Positions 52,664-61,192 of a stretch of 64,000 nucleotides of DNA are shown here, one piece after another. How positions within the stretch are numbered: position 1 is the stretch's first letter; each line of letters begins with the position of its first letter. The DNA comes from Taibaiella helva. GTDB taxonomy: Bacteria > Bacteroidota > Bacteroidia > Chitinophagales > Chitinophagaceae. Where the stretch lies: contig NZ_QUZZ01000003.1 in the NCBI RefSeq assembly GCF_003545695.1, positions 372,001-436,000 of the forward strand, read 5' to 3'. The notes under the pieces were generated by a model, which was not told the DNA's origin, searched no databases, and saw only the letters and a list, made by a program, of their open reading frames with translations. The position numbers and the translations under genes are program-made.

Positions 52664-54469
52664 ATGAAATATTGGTATAGGTTCGTTTTACTGATGATCT
52701 CTGTGCTCGGCGTTATGCACGCGGGGGCGCAGCTGCTGCCGCCCAACCGGCCGGAGCAGGATGCCTGTGGCGCTTTGGAAATTTGCGGGAATGGCTTTTA
52801 CAGTCCTTACAGCTATCAGGGCCATGGTGTTGTTTTCGACCTTACATCAACGCCCTGCACTTCACCGGGAGGATCGCCTCCGGGAGCGGGCGAAGATAAT
52901 GCGATGTGGCTGAAGCTGCGGGTAACCGCCTCTGGAACGATCGTATTCACTATAACACCTGTCGATAATTTTGATGATTATGACTGGGCCATGCTGTCTT
53001 TAGGCAATACACCCTGCAGCGCTGTGTCTTCGGCTAATGTGATCCGATGCAATTTCAACAACAATATCCCTATAGGCGGCACGCCACCCAATAATGGGGT
53101 TACGGGGCTAAACAATACTTCTACCATTACTTCAGTACCTGCCGGCTTTTCTGGAAACCCCTATTGCCGCCGGGTAGATGCCGTCGCCGGCGAAGTGTTC
53201 CTGATCATGATCAATAATTTCGGCGCCAATGGTTCTCTGAGCTCAGGGTTCCGTATCGACTTTTCGGGCTCCACAGCGGTCTTCAACGACCAGATCCCAC
53301 CCCGCATGGTCAGCGTCACTTCTTCCTGCTTCACTGCGACAGACGCTACAGTCCAGTTATCTGAACCCATAAAATGCTCGTCCATTGCTGCTAACGGCAG
53401 CGATTTCGCAATACCCGGCGCAACCATCAGCGGCGCTGCCGGCATCAATTGCAATGCCAGCAACCAGGGCTATACTGATAAGATACAGCTGACCTTCAGC
53501 CCACCGCTCAGCGGCGGTGTCTATAGCCTCCAGGCCAGGACCGGCAGTGATGGCAATACCTTGCTGGACCTCTGCGATAATCCGTTGGCGCTGCCGGCTT
53601 CTCTTGTGCTGAATGTGTTTTCCAACAACAGCGTAACGCATACGATAGATACAGCCGGCTGCACATCCGTGATCTATAAGGGTGTGACCTACACACAAAG
53701 CACTGTGCTGCGCGATACCATACGCGGACAGGGTGGCTGCGACAGCATTTACAATGTGACCAATATTAAAGTATATAGTGAGCCGGAGCGTTTTGAAGAG
53801 ACCGTAGGCGATTGCGATACTGTGATCTTCCGCGGAAAGATGTACCTGGAGAATGCTACGGTGACGGACACCTTCCGTAGCCGGCAGGGTTGCGACAGCT
53901 TCCTGCATATCTACAATATTTACGTAGAGCATTTCGAGCTTACGGTAACGGCCGACCCTCCCGAGCCGGTGAAGGGCGACTATGTGCTGTTCACGACCTC
54001 AGCCAATGTGCCTGACTACAGTATTAATGCCTGGTATCCCCGGCATGTGTTTCCCCGCCAGTTCGGGAAAGACCACAGCATCCTGATCCAGGAATCGGAT
54101 ACGGTAAAAGTGATCGGGACCAGCGCGCTCGGTTGCGTGGATACCGCTGTGCTCTATATCAAGGCCGATTCACTGATCCCAGTATTTATCATGCCCAATG
54201 CTTTTTCGCCCAATGGCGACGGGCTTAACGATGTGTTCGAGCCGAAGTTTGTGAACAAGAGCGGCTATGTGGTCAAATCTTTTAAAGTCTTCAACCGCTG
54301 GGGACAGCTGGTGTACCTGGCCGAGGGTACACGCAAAGCTAGCTGGAATGGCTATTACTACAATAAGGACAAGCGCGCGGAGCCCGGAACTTATTTCTAC
54401 TTCATTCGCGTCGAGTTTATTGATGGGACTAAAGAGACGGTTAAGGGCGATGTCACGATCGTGCCTTAA
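52664..54469 (+). CDS. Secreted protein with T9SS type B (CHU_C-like) tail
   Basis: A 601-residue exported protein. The signal peptide ends MHAGAQ. A beta-rich region follows, then a pair of related segments with spaced Cys (about 330-375 and 380-425: CTSVIYKGVTYT and CDTVIFRGKMYL, both ending GCDSIYN/GCDSFLH). The end (FIMPNAFSPNGDGLNDVF, FKVFNRWGQLVY, WNGYY, PGTYFYFIRV) is the gliding-associated type B sorting domain. It is therefore likely T9SS cargo, possibly an adhesin. ATG at 52664 was chosen because it begins the signal peptide. Confidence 0.9.
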   Translation: MKYWYRFVLLMISVLGVMHAGAQLLPPNRPEQDACGALEICGNGFYSPYSYQGHGVVFDLTSTPCTSPGGSPPGAGEDNAMWLKLRVTASGTIVFTITPVDNFDDYDWAMLSLGNTPCSAVSSANVIRCNFNNNIPIGGTPPNNGVTGLNNTSTITSVPAGFSGNPYCRRVDAVAGEVFLIMINNFGANGSLSSGFRIDFSGSTAVFNDQIPPRMVSVTSSCFTATDATVQLSEPIKCSSIAANGSDFAIPGATISGAAGINCNASNQGYTDKIQLTFSPPLSGGVYSLQARTGSDGNTLLDLCDNPLALPASLVLNVFSNNSVTHTIDTAGCTSVIYKGVTYTQSTVLRDTIRGQGGCDSIYNVTNIKVYSEPERFEETVGDCDTVIFRGKMYLENATVTDTFRSRQGCDSFLHIYNIYVEHFELTVTADPPEPVKGDYVLFTTSANVPDYSINAWYPRHVFPRQFGKDHSILIQESDTVKVIGTSALGCVDTAVLYIKADSLIPVFIMPNAFSPNGDGLNDVFEPKFVNKSGYVVKSFKVFNRWGQLVYLAEGTRKASWNGYYYNKDKRAEPGTYFYFIRVEFIDGTKETVKGDVTIVP

Positions 54470-54590
54470 GCGCTATGTCTTGCTTCCTCGTTCGGAAAAA
54501 ATATCAATGTATTTTATCGCGCTTAACATCAATCCGAATGCCGTAATTTTAAGGGCCGGAAGGAATAGCACCTCCGTTGTCTCATCGGGA

Positions 54591-55049
54591 ATGATCAAGA
54601 AAACAGAATTAGCGCTTGTATTGCTGGCCCTGCTCAGCCTGGTGCTGCGTGTCTCTTCCGTGCCGGGAAGCGAATGGATAGCCACAGCAGCCTTTGCCCT
54701 GCTGGCCTTGTACTATCTTGTATTTGCCCGGCGAAGGTTTGATCCCGCTTCCTTGCCTGCGAATGGCGCTGCCTCCCTGTCGTTACAAAGGGAGCCGGCT
54801 TTTCGCAGGATTCTTGCTGTGGCTGCCGGTATTATCTTTTGCATCGCCCTGACAGGTATCCTGTTCGTGCTGAATTACTGGCGGCTGGCTTCTTTTTTCT
54901 GGTGCCTGGGTATGTTCTTTACTGTGCCTGTAGGCGCGCTCGCCCTGGCAAAGCACATGCTGCAGCCCTCTTCCTTCTACCTGTGGCTGGCCATAAGGGC
55001 TGGCGTATTGTTGCTGGCGGGTATAGGCCTGGTGGCTGCGCAGATGTAG
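54591..55049 (+). CDS. Small multi-pass membrane protein, function unknown
   Basis: A 152-residue protein made almost entirely of four to five hydrophobic helices (LALVLLALLSLVLRV, AAFALLALYYLVFA, ILAVAAGIIFCIALTGILFVL, FFWCLGMFFTVPVGALALA, AGVLLLAGIGLVAA). No family motif recognised. A longer open frame to 54267 overlaps the preceding gene and is unlikely. It is convergent with the glucosaminidase gene, separated by a hairpin. Confidence 0.7.
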   Translation: MIKKTELALVLLALLSLVLRVSSVPGSEWIATAAFALLALYYLVFARRRFDPASLPANGAASLSLQREPAFRRILAVAAGIIFCIALTGILFVLNYWRLASFFWCLGMFFTVPVGALALAKHMLQPSSFYLWLAIRAGVLLLAGIGLVAAQM

Positions 55050-55064
55050 GTATTATTAAAAGAA

Positions 55065-55092
55065 AAGCTGCCCGGTTTCCCCTGAGCAGCTT
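55065..55092. terminator. Possible bidirectional terminator
   Basis: Arms AAGCTGC (about 55065-55071) and GCAGCTT (55086-55092), with A/T-rich flanks; weak. Confidence 0.45.
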
Positions 55093-55116
55093 ATGCATGT
55101 AATTCGGTTAGTGTGC

Positions 55117-56856
55117 TTATTTAGCCACTTTGAGCTTCATGCCCGGCTGGATCTTTTTGGCGCCGTGCAATTGCTTGTTCATCTTTTGCAGCTCAGCAAC
55201 GCTGAGGTCGTATTTCTGGGCGATCTCAAACAGGGTTTCTCCTTTGCGCACCGTATGGCTTTTGGCTTTGGCGCGTGCTTTGGATTTTACGGTCTCTTTC
55301 TTCTGACGCTCCGCCTCTTTCCTGCTCGTAACCTTTACTTCTTCTTTCGCGCGGCGGCTTGTTGCTGCCAGCGGTGCCGTGTTGCTGCGTGCAGGCACAG
55401 TAACATCGCTTTCCGTATTGCTGTTCTCATCGTAATGACCCGAAGCTTTCGGCTCAAAATCCCGGTTGGCATAAACGGTCTTGTCCATATGTGCCTTCAG
55501 TTTCTCCAGCGCGGTCATCTTACTTTCATCTTTTGACGGGACCTGGCTGCGGCGTTCTTCGGCCATGGTTTCCTCAACAGGGCGCTCGTTGGCAATGTTT
55601 ACCCTGTCATTGGCTGCGCTGGCCTGTGCTTCGGCTGTGCTCGGTTCCGGATCATCGCCGATGTTCCTTTCCGGGACAGAGTCGGTCTTTTTGCCGGCAG
55701 GCACAAAACCACTGTCGTTGCTGAGTCGGGGTTTGGTCTTCGGAGCATAAGTATTTTTCCCTGGTGTGGTTCCGGCAGCATACAGTTCCGGTTTACTGTC
55801 GGCGCTGGTCTGCAGGTTAAGTACCGTACCCGCAACCGGCTCCTCTCCTTTTTCCAGGTGATTGAGCAGGCGAAGCTGCTGCAGCTGGATCCCTTCCTGC
55901 TGGGCGACCTGGATCAGGCTTTCTCCGTCTTCAACGGAATGGGTCGGGTTCTGGCCGGTTTTGGCTTTGCGTTCAAGGTAGATGAACATATCGGCCTCGA
56001 GCGGCGCATCGGGCAGGTCGTTCAGCTCGAGCAGCTTGGCATAGCGTATCTTGTTCTTGATTGCGTATTCCAGCAGCATGTCGCCTTTTTTACCATAAAA
56101 ACCTTTGATGTTATTTTTAGTGGTTACCCGATAATAATCGGTTACATTACCTGAGGTCTGCTCCTGGTAGCCAGCTCTGTCTACATACAGCTCGTCGGTT
56201 TGTTCTTCGGCCGGAGCGGCATCGCCGGAGCTGTAGCCGTCATTTGACGGGATATGCTCTCCCGCCGCCATTGTTTTCCGGGGCAGGGGCATCGCCTTGG
56301 CCGAGGCCAGCAGAATGTCGCCGTCGTTAGTATGCTCCGCTGCAGCATAAGTATATTCCTGCAGCCGGAAGTCTTCTATCGTTTTGATCAGCTTTTTGGC
56401 GTATTGCGGGTTGGTTGCATAGCCGCAGCGCTTCAGCCCGTAGGCCCAGGCGGCATAGTCGGTAGGCGACAAGGCGAAAAGCGAGCTGTAGCGTTTATTG
56501 TTCTTCAGGAAATCGGAGTGATCCTTGTAGGAATGTGTAGCGGAGGCATACTTGCGGAAGCACTCATCCTTGGCGTCGTCTGTGTAGGCATAGGTTTCCC
56601 CTGCCCAGGTATTCTTGCATTTGATGCCGAAGTGGTTCCGGGCATTCTGGCAAAGCTCGCTGCTGCCTGCTGCGGTTTCAAAAATACCCTGTGCAAGGGT
56701 AATGGAAGCAGGGATGCCGGTGCGACGCTGCTCTTCCATAGCCAGCTCTTTGAACTGGGCGATATAGTCCTGCACCTGCTCGTTGTACGACTTCTGCGCA
56801 AAGCCTTTGAAGGTACAGGCGCTTAAGGTGAGTAAAAAAAAGTACTTGCGGATCAT
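55117..56856 (-). CDS. Glucosaminidase with LysM domains
   Basis: A 579-residue exported peptidoglycan hydrolase. The signal peptide (FFLLTLSACTFKGFAQ) is followed by an N-acetylglucosaminidase domain of the FlgJ/LytG kind at about 30-180 (GIPASITLAQGIFETAAGSSELC, NHFGIKC, AYTDDAKDECFRKY). A first LysM-like segment (THSVEDGESLIQVAQQ) is near 310 and a clear C-terminal LysM (HTVRKGETLFEIAQKY) ends the chain. The Lys/Ser/Pro-rich middle is probably disordered. ATG at 56856 starts the signal peptide; the extension to 56886 is less likely. Confidence 0.93.
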   Translation of the reverse strand: MIRKYFFLLTLSACTFKGFAQKSYNEQVQDYIAQFKELAMEEQRRTGIPASITLAQGIFETAAGSSELCQNARNHFGIKCKNTWAGETYAYTDDAKDECFRKYASATHSYKDHSDFLKNNKRYSSLFALSPTDYAAWAYGLKRCGYATNPQYAKKLIKTIEDFRLQEYTYAAAEHTNDGDILLASAKAMPLPRKTMAAGEHIPSNDGYSSGDAAPAEEQTDELYVDRAGYQEQTSGNVTDYYRVTTKNNIKGFYGKKGDMLLEYAIKNKIRYAKLLELNDLPDAPLEADMFIYLERKAKTGQNPTHSVEDGESLIQVAQQEGIQLQQLRLLNHLEKGEEPVAGTVLNLQTSADSKPELYAAGTTPGKNTYAPKTKPRLSNDSGFVPAGKKTDSVPERNIGDDPEPSTAEAQASAANDRVNIANERPVEETMAEERRSQVPSKDESKMTALEKLKAHMDKTVYANRDFEPKASGHYDENSNTESDVTVPARSNTAPLAATSRRAKEEVKVTSRKEAERQKKETVKSKARAKAKSHTVRKGETLFEIAQKYDLSVAELQKMNKQLHGAKKIQPGMKLKVAK

Positions 56857-56926
56857 AAGATTTTTCTGTTTTGGAAAAATGGCCATGAGGCGCTTTGCTA
56901 AAGCTGGTTAAAGGCTTGGATATCGG

Positions 56927-57574
56927 TTATTTTTTACGGATCAGCATGAGACCGTCGCGAACCGGCATGATAACCTGCTCTACGCGATCGTCTGCTGCGA
57001 TCTTTTTATTGAACTCATGAATATAGGCAGCGGTATTGCTCTGCTGATCTTTGGGCAGGATCACTTCGCCATGGAACAGTACATTGTCGGCGATCATAAA
57101 GCCGCCGCCGGGAATACGGTCGATCAGCAAGTCGAAGTAATGACCGTAATTCTTCTTGTCGGCATCGATGAACACCAGGTTGAAATCCCCTTTGATCTTC
57201 GGGATTACCGTAGCGGCTTCGCCGATATGCTGTACGATGCGGTCCTGCACGCCAGCTTCTTTCCAGTATTTGTCGCGCATCTCCTGCAGGTATGGGTCAA
57301 TATCGACGGTATGCAGCTTGCCACCTGCTTTCAAACCCCTGGCCAGCGATATGGCGGAATAGCCGGTATAAGTGCCCAGCTCCAGCGCCTGGATAGGGGC
57401 GATCATCTGGCTGAGCATTTGCAGCACTACTCCCTGCAGGTGGCCCGAGATCATTTGCGCACCTTTTACGTGAGCATGTGTCTCACGGTTAAGCGAAGCC
57501 TGCACGGTATCTTCGGGTGTTGTATATTGTTCCGCGTAGAAATTGATCGGGTCGGGTGTAATGATGTGTTGCAT
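56927..57574 (-). CDS. SAM-dependent O-methyltransferase
   Basis: A 215-residue class I methyltransferase. It has LELGTYTGYSAISLARGL (SAM binding), VDIDPYLQEM and FVFIDADKKNY-type metal motif (FNLVFIDADKKNYGHYFD), a pattern of the catechol O-methyltransferase (COMT-like) bacterial group. Substrate unknown; divalent metal likely. It follows the glucosaminidase region on the same strand but in front of it, with about 70 bases between the two genes. Confidence 0.92.
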   Translation of the reverse strand: MQHIITPDPINFYAEQYTTPEDTVQASLNRETHAHVKGAQMISGHLQGVVLQMLSQMIAPIQALELGTYTGYSAISLARGLKAGGKLHTVDIDPYLQEMRDKYWKEAGVQDRIVQHIGEAATVIPKIKGDFNLVFIDADKKNYGHYFDLLIDRIPGGGFMIADNVLFHGEVILPKDQQSNTAAYIHEFNKKIAADDRVEQVIMPVRDGLMLIRKK

Positions 57575-57648
57575 AGCTGGGTAATTTATGGGTTATCGTT
57601 ATGCAGTTGGCTTTAGGCTGGTTTCCGGGTGCGGGCAGGGAGAACGGT

Positions 57649-58347
57649 TTAAAAATTCGGTTTCAGCTTATTGTGGGTATAGAACTCGCCAATGTAGTTG
57701 ACCACCTCGTCGGCAGTATCGTATATCTTCACCAGATCGAGATCGCCGGGGCTGATATTGCTTTCTTCTTCCAGCATCACCTTTTTCATCCAGTCGAAAA
57801 GGCCCCCCCAGTAGCTTGTACCCATGCAGACCAGCGGCGTCTGGGTAAATTTACGGGTCTGGATCAGCGTAGCTACTTCGAAGAACTCGTCCATAGTGCC
57901 CCAGCCGCCGGGCATCATCACGAAGCCCTGCGCGTATTTGGTGAACATGACCTTGCGCACAAAGAAGTAATCGAAGTTTAGGTTTTTGTCGTTGTCGATA
58001 TAAGGGTTGAAATGCTGCTCGAAAGGGAGGTCGATATTCAGGCCTACGGATTTGCCGCCTGCAAGGTTGGCGCCTTTATTGGCTGCCTCCATAATGCCCG
58101 GGCCGCCGCCGCTGATGATACCGAATCCTTCCTTGGAGAGTTTCTGGGCTACTTCCACCGCCAGCTCGTAATAGTGGTGTCCGGGCTGTGTGCGGGCCGA
58201 TCCGAAAATGGAAATACAAGGTCCTATTTTGGCCAGCTTCTCAAAACCTTCTACAAATTCGGCCATTATTTTAAAAAGCTGCCAGCTGGAGTGTGCCTGG
58301 GGTTCGGTCCAGTCGCGCAGTTTTATCTTCTGAAGTTGATCTTTCAT
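57649..58347 (-). CDS. LOG-family nucleoside 5'-monophosphate phosphoribohydrolase (TIGR00730)
   Basis: A 232-residue Rossmann-fold protein with the family motifs SGGGPGIMEAANKGA and PGGWGTMDEFFE (the PGGxGTxxE site). Such proteins were long annotated as lysine decarboxylases; several cleave nucleoside or cytokinin monophosphates to base and ribose phosphate. The substrate here is not known. It is on the same strand as the O-methyltransferase with 74 bases between, so coexpression is possible. Confidence 0.93.
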   Translation of the reverse strand: MKDQLQKIKLRDWTEPQAHSSWQLFKIMAEFVEGFEKLAKIGPCISIFGSARTQPGHHYYELAVEVAQKLSKEGFGIISGGGPGIMEAANKGANLAGGKSVGLNIDLPFEQHFNPYIDNDKNLNFDYFFVRKVMFTKYAQGFVMMPGGWGTMDEFFEVATLIQTRKFTQTPLVCMGTSYWGGLFDWMKKVMLEEESNISPGDLDLVKIYDTADEVVNYIGEFYTHNKLKPNF

Positions 58348-58510
58348 TAAGCAATTTAAATACGATCTGCAATCGGCCGGCCTTTGCCAGCGCTTTCGGG
58401 ATGAAGCAAAGATAAGTTTAAATTATTTACGCGCTGTAAGCAAGATGTAAAGGAGATGTTGTGCGCCGGGTCTGCCCGGTCTTGAAGAATATGCTTAATT
58501 TCGCAGCCGC

Positions 58511-59641
58511 ATGGAATTTGAACTTATTGCCCGGGACCCTGAAACCGGGGCGCGGGCTGGTCTGCTGCATACCGACCATGGTACTATCGAAACGCCCATC
58601 TTTATGCCGGTAGGTACTGTGGGCAGCGTAAAAGCGGTAATGCAGGAGCAGCTGGTGGATACCGTAAAAGCCCAGATCATCCTGGGTAATACCTATCACC
58701 TGTATCTGCGGCCCGGAACCGATATCCTGGAGCAGGCCGGAGGCCTTCACCGTTTCAATGGCTGGGACAAGCCTATTCTTACGGATAGCGGCGGCTACCA
58801 GGTCTTTTCCCTTTCCTCCAACCGCAAGCTGAAGGAAGAAGGCGCCCTTTTTCAATCGCATATCGATGGTTCCCGGCATTTGTTCACACCCGAAAATGTA
58901 ATGGATATACAGCGCAGCATCGGGGCCGATATTGTTATGGCCTTTGATGAATGCACTCCCTATCCCTGCGATTACCGCTATGCCCAGCAGTCGATGGAGC
59001 TGACCCACCGCTGGCTGGCACGCTGTATGAAACGGTTCAGCGAGACCGAACCGAAATACGGCTACAGCCAAAGCCTGTTCCCCATCGTGCAGGGCAGCAC
59101 TTATAAAGATCTGAGAACGCAATCGGCCGAGTTTGCCGCCGGGATGGAGGCAGACGGCAATGCGATCGGCGGGCTATCGGTAGGCGAGCCCGAGCAGGAC
59201 ATGTACGAAATGTGTGCGCTGGTCTGCGACATACTGCCACGGGAAAAGCCGCGTTATCTTATGGGCGTGGGCACACCCTGGAATATACTGGAGTGTATTG
59301 GCCTCGGCGTGGATATGTTCGATTGTGTGATGCCGACGCGCAATGGCCGCAACGGGATGCTGTTTACGACAGAAGGTGTGGTCAATATCAAGAACAAGCG
59401 CTGGGCAGATGATTTTTCTCCCATCGATCCCGGACTGGAAGATGGTCCCAGCACTGTATATACAAGAGCTTACCTGCGCCACCTGTTTGCTGCCAGCGAG
59501 ATACTGGGGCTGCAGCTGGCCAGCCTGCAGAACCTCTCATTTTACCTGCACCTGGTGAAGGAAGCGCGCCGGCACATTATTGCCGGCGACTTCGGCGCCT
59601 GGCGCAGGGAAATGCTGGAGATCGTGAAGAGAAGATTATAA
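58511..59641 (+). CDS. tgt: tRNA-guanine transglycosylase
   Basis: A 376-residue enzyme that swaps guanine for preQ1 at the wobble base of GUN tRNAs on the way to queuosine. Catalytic and binding motifs: TDSGGYQVFSL, FDECTPYP, GGLSVGEP, MFDCVMPTRNGRNG. The zinc site near the end is altered: where most enzymes have CxCxxC before YSRAYLHHL, this one has DPGLEDGPSTVYTRAYLRHL with Leu, Asp and Ser at the Cys positions; only the His remains. The same loss is common in Bacteroidota as I recall. The permease gene follows 33 bases on. Confidence 0.95.
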   Translation: MEFELIARDPETGARAGLLHTDHGTIETPIFMPVGTVGSVKAVMQEQLVDTVKAQIILGNTYHLYLRPGTDILEQAGGLHRFNGWDKPILTDSGGYQVFSLSSNRKLKEEGALFQSHIDGSRHLFTPENVMDIQRSIGADIVMAFDECTPYPCDYRYAQQSMELTHRWLARCMKRFSETEPKYGYSQSLFPIVQGSTYKDLRTQSAEFAAGMEADGNAIGGLSVGEPEQDMYEMCALVCDILPREKPRYLMGVGTPWNILECIGLGVDMFDCVMPTRNGRNGMLFTTEGVVNIKNKRWADDFSPIDPGLEDGPSTVYTRAYLRHLFAASEILGLQLASLQNLSFYLHLVKEARRHIIAGDFGAWRREMLEIVKRRL

Positions 59642-59674
59642 TCCCGGCGGCTGCCGGCACGAAACTGTTCCCCT

Positions 59675-60763
59675 TTGCTGAAGCGATACTTTAAAATACT
59701 CGACCTGTTCATCCTGAAGAAGTTCCTGTCGACCTTCTTCTTCGCCATCCTGATACTGGCGGTGATCGCCTGTGTGATCGACTATTCGCAAAAGATCGAC
59801 TATTTTGTAGAAAATAAGGCGCCCACCGGGGAGGTTATTTTTTACTTCGTCAATTTCGTTCCGCACATTACGGCGCTGCTGTTCCCCTTGTTTATTTTTA
59901 TCGCCACCATTTTCTTTACGTCGAAAATGGCTTATAAAACAGAGGTCATCGCTACCCTGGCCGCAGGGGTTTCTTTCCAGCGCTTCCTGCGTCCCTATGT
60001 CATCGGCAGCTTCCTGCTGGGCATCGTTTCTTTGCTGGCCAATCACTGGGTGGTGCCCGAGGCCAATAAGAACATTACCGAATTCCACATCAAATACATC
60101 TGGCCGAAAAAAGTAGCCACGGATAACAATGTGCACCTGAGGCTCAATGCGCACACTTATGTGTACATCGAAGGATACAACTTCAACGACGGCTATGGCC
60201 GCCGTCTTTCCGTTGAAACCGTGGACGGAACTGTGCTGAAGGAGAAGATTATGGCCGACCGCGCGTATTACGACAGCGCCAAAAAAGAATGGCGGCTGAC
60301 CAATGTGCAGGTACGCACCAACAATGGGTTAAAGGAAACGCTTGTGGTGCAGCCCGAGCTGCGGCGCAAATTCCCCTTCTCTCCCCAGGACCTGGACGAC
60401 GACGACCGCAATAAAGAAGCGCTCACCACTCCCGAGCTGATCCGCTATATCGAGCGGGAACGGCAACGCGGCCGCGAGAGCGTTAACTTTTACCTGATCG
60501 AATTACATAAGCGTACGGCCCAGCCCTTTGCCGGTTTCATCCTCACTATCATCGGCGCCTGCATCGCTTCCCGGAAAGTAAGGGGCGGTAGCGGCTTTCA
60601 CCTGGCCATGGGTATTGTAATGAGTGCCTTATATATGCTGTTCATGCAGTTTTCCCAAACCTTCTCCACCAATGCAGGGCTAAATCCGCTGATCGCCATG
60701 TGGATACCCAATGTTATTTTCGGTATTGTGGCTATTTATTTATTCTCCAGGCAAATAAAATAG
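59675..60763 (+). CDS. LptF/LptG-family (YjgP/YjgQ) permease
   Basis: A 362-residue permease of the LPS-export ABC complex, with helices at about 15-35, 55-75, 100-125 and three near the C-terminus, and a periplasmic domain between. It should pair with LptB and another subunit to pull LPS from the inner membrane. The start is TTG: no ATG precedes the first helix (RYFKILDLFILKKFLSTFFF). tgt ends 33 bases upstream and hldD lies nearby, which fits an LPS role. Confidence 0.9.
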   Translation: MLKRYFKILDLFILKKFLSTFFFAILILAVIACVIDYSQKIDYFVENKAPTGEVIFYFVNFVPHITALLFPLFIFIATIFFTSKMAYKTEVIATLAAGVSFQRFLRPYVIGSFLLGIVSLLANHWVVPEANKNITEFHIKYIWPKKVATDNNVHLRLNAHTYVYIEGYNFNDGYGRRLSVETVDGTVLKEKIMADRAYYDSAKKEWRLTNVQVRTNNGLKETLVVQPELRRKFPFSPQDLDDDDRNKEALTTPELIRYIERERQRGRESVNFYLIELHKRTAQPFAGFILTIIGACIASRKVRGGSGFHLAMGIVMSALYMLFMQFSQTFSTNAGLNPLIAMWIPNVIFGIVAIYLFSRQIK

Positions 60764-60796
60764 CCGCGCTCCGCTACTACATTACCTAAAAAGGGC

Positions 60797-60804
60797 TACT
60801 TTTG
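60797..60804 (+). promoter_or_regulatory. -7 box (TACTTTTG) of the His-rich gene
   Basis: Full TAnnTTTG match, 32 bases before the ATG. Confidence 0.45.
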
Positions 60805-60836
60805 CTACCTCTTTTATAAAAGACTTTTTAAAGCAT

Positions 60837-61172
60837 ATGTCGCATCCAGTACAAGCTGAAAAACCCAATATCTCGAGCGCTTCCGCATTGTGGGCAACGC
60901 TGATATTTGTCGGCCTTCTTATTGCCGCTATTAACTTCGTGCAGGCCGAAAGCAAGAGCGAAGGCCATGGCGGCCATGGTGCGGCTACGGAGCAGCATGA
61001 TGGCGCCGCTACGCATGGCGAAGGTCATGATGAGGCCGGCCATGAAGCACAGCAACCTGGCCACGAGGCTGGCGAGCATGCTGCACCCGCTGCTGCCGGT
61101 CATGACAGCGCTGCCGGGCAAGCTCATGAAGCGCCTGCGGAAAAGCCTGCTCACGAAGAGGCGCATCACTAA
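60837..61172 (+). CDS. Membrane-anchored His/Ala-rich protein, possible metal binder
   Basis: A 111-residue protein: a short polar start, one helix (ALWATLIFVGLLIAAINFV, about 17-37) and then a low-complexity tail of about 70 residues rich in His (13), Ala, Glu and Gly, ending EEAHH. No enzymatic motif. A His-rich tail after one membrane anchor could bind zinc, copper or nickel at the membrane surface, but this is inference and low-complexity tails can arise without function. It is followed 20 bases later by hldD. Confidence 0.75.
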   Translation: MSHPVQAEKPNISSASALWATLIFVGLLIAAINFVQAESKSEGHGGHGAATEQHDGAATHGEGHDEAGHEAQQPGHEAGEHAAPAAAGHDSAAGQAHEAPAEKPAHEEAHH

Positions 61173-61192
61173 TTTCATCTATCCATAATACT

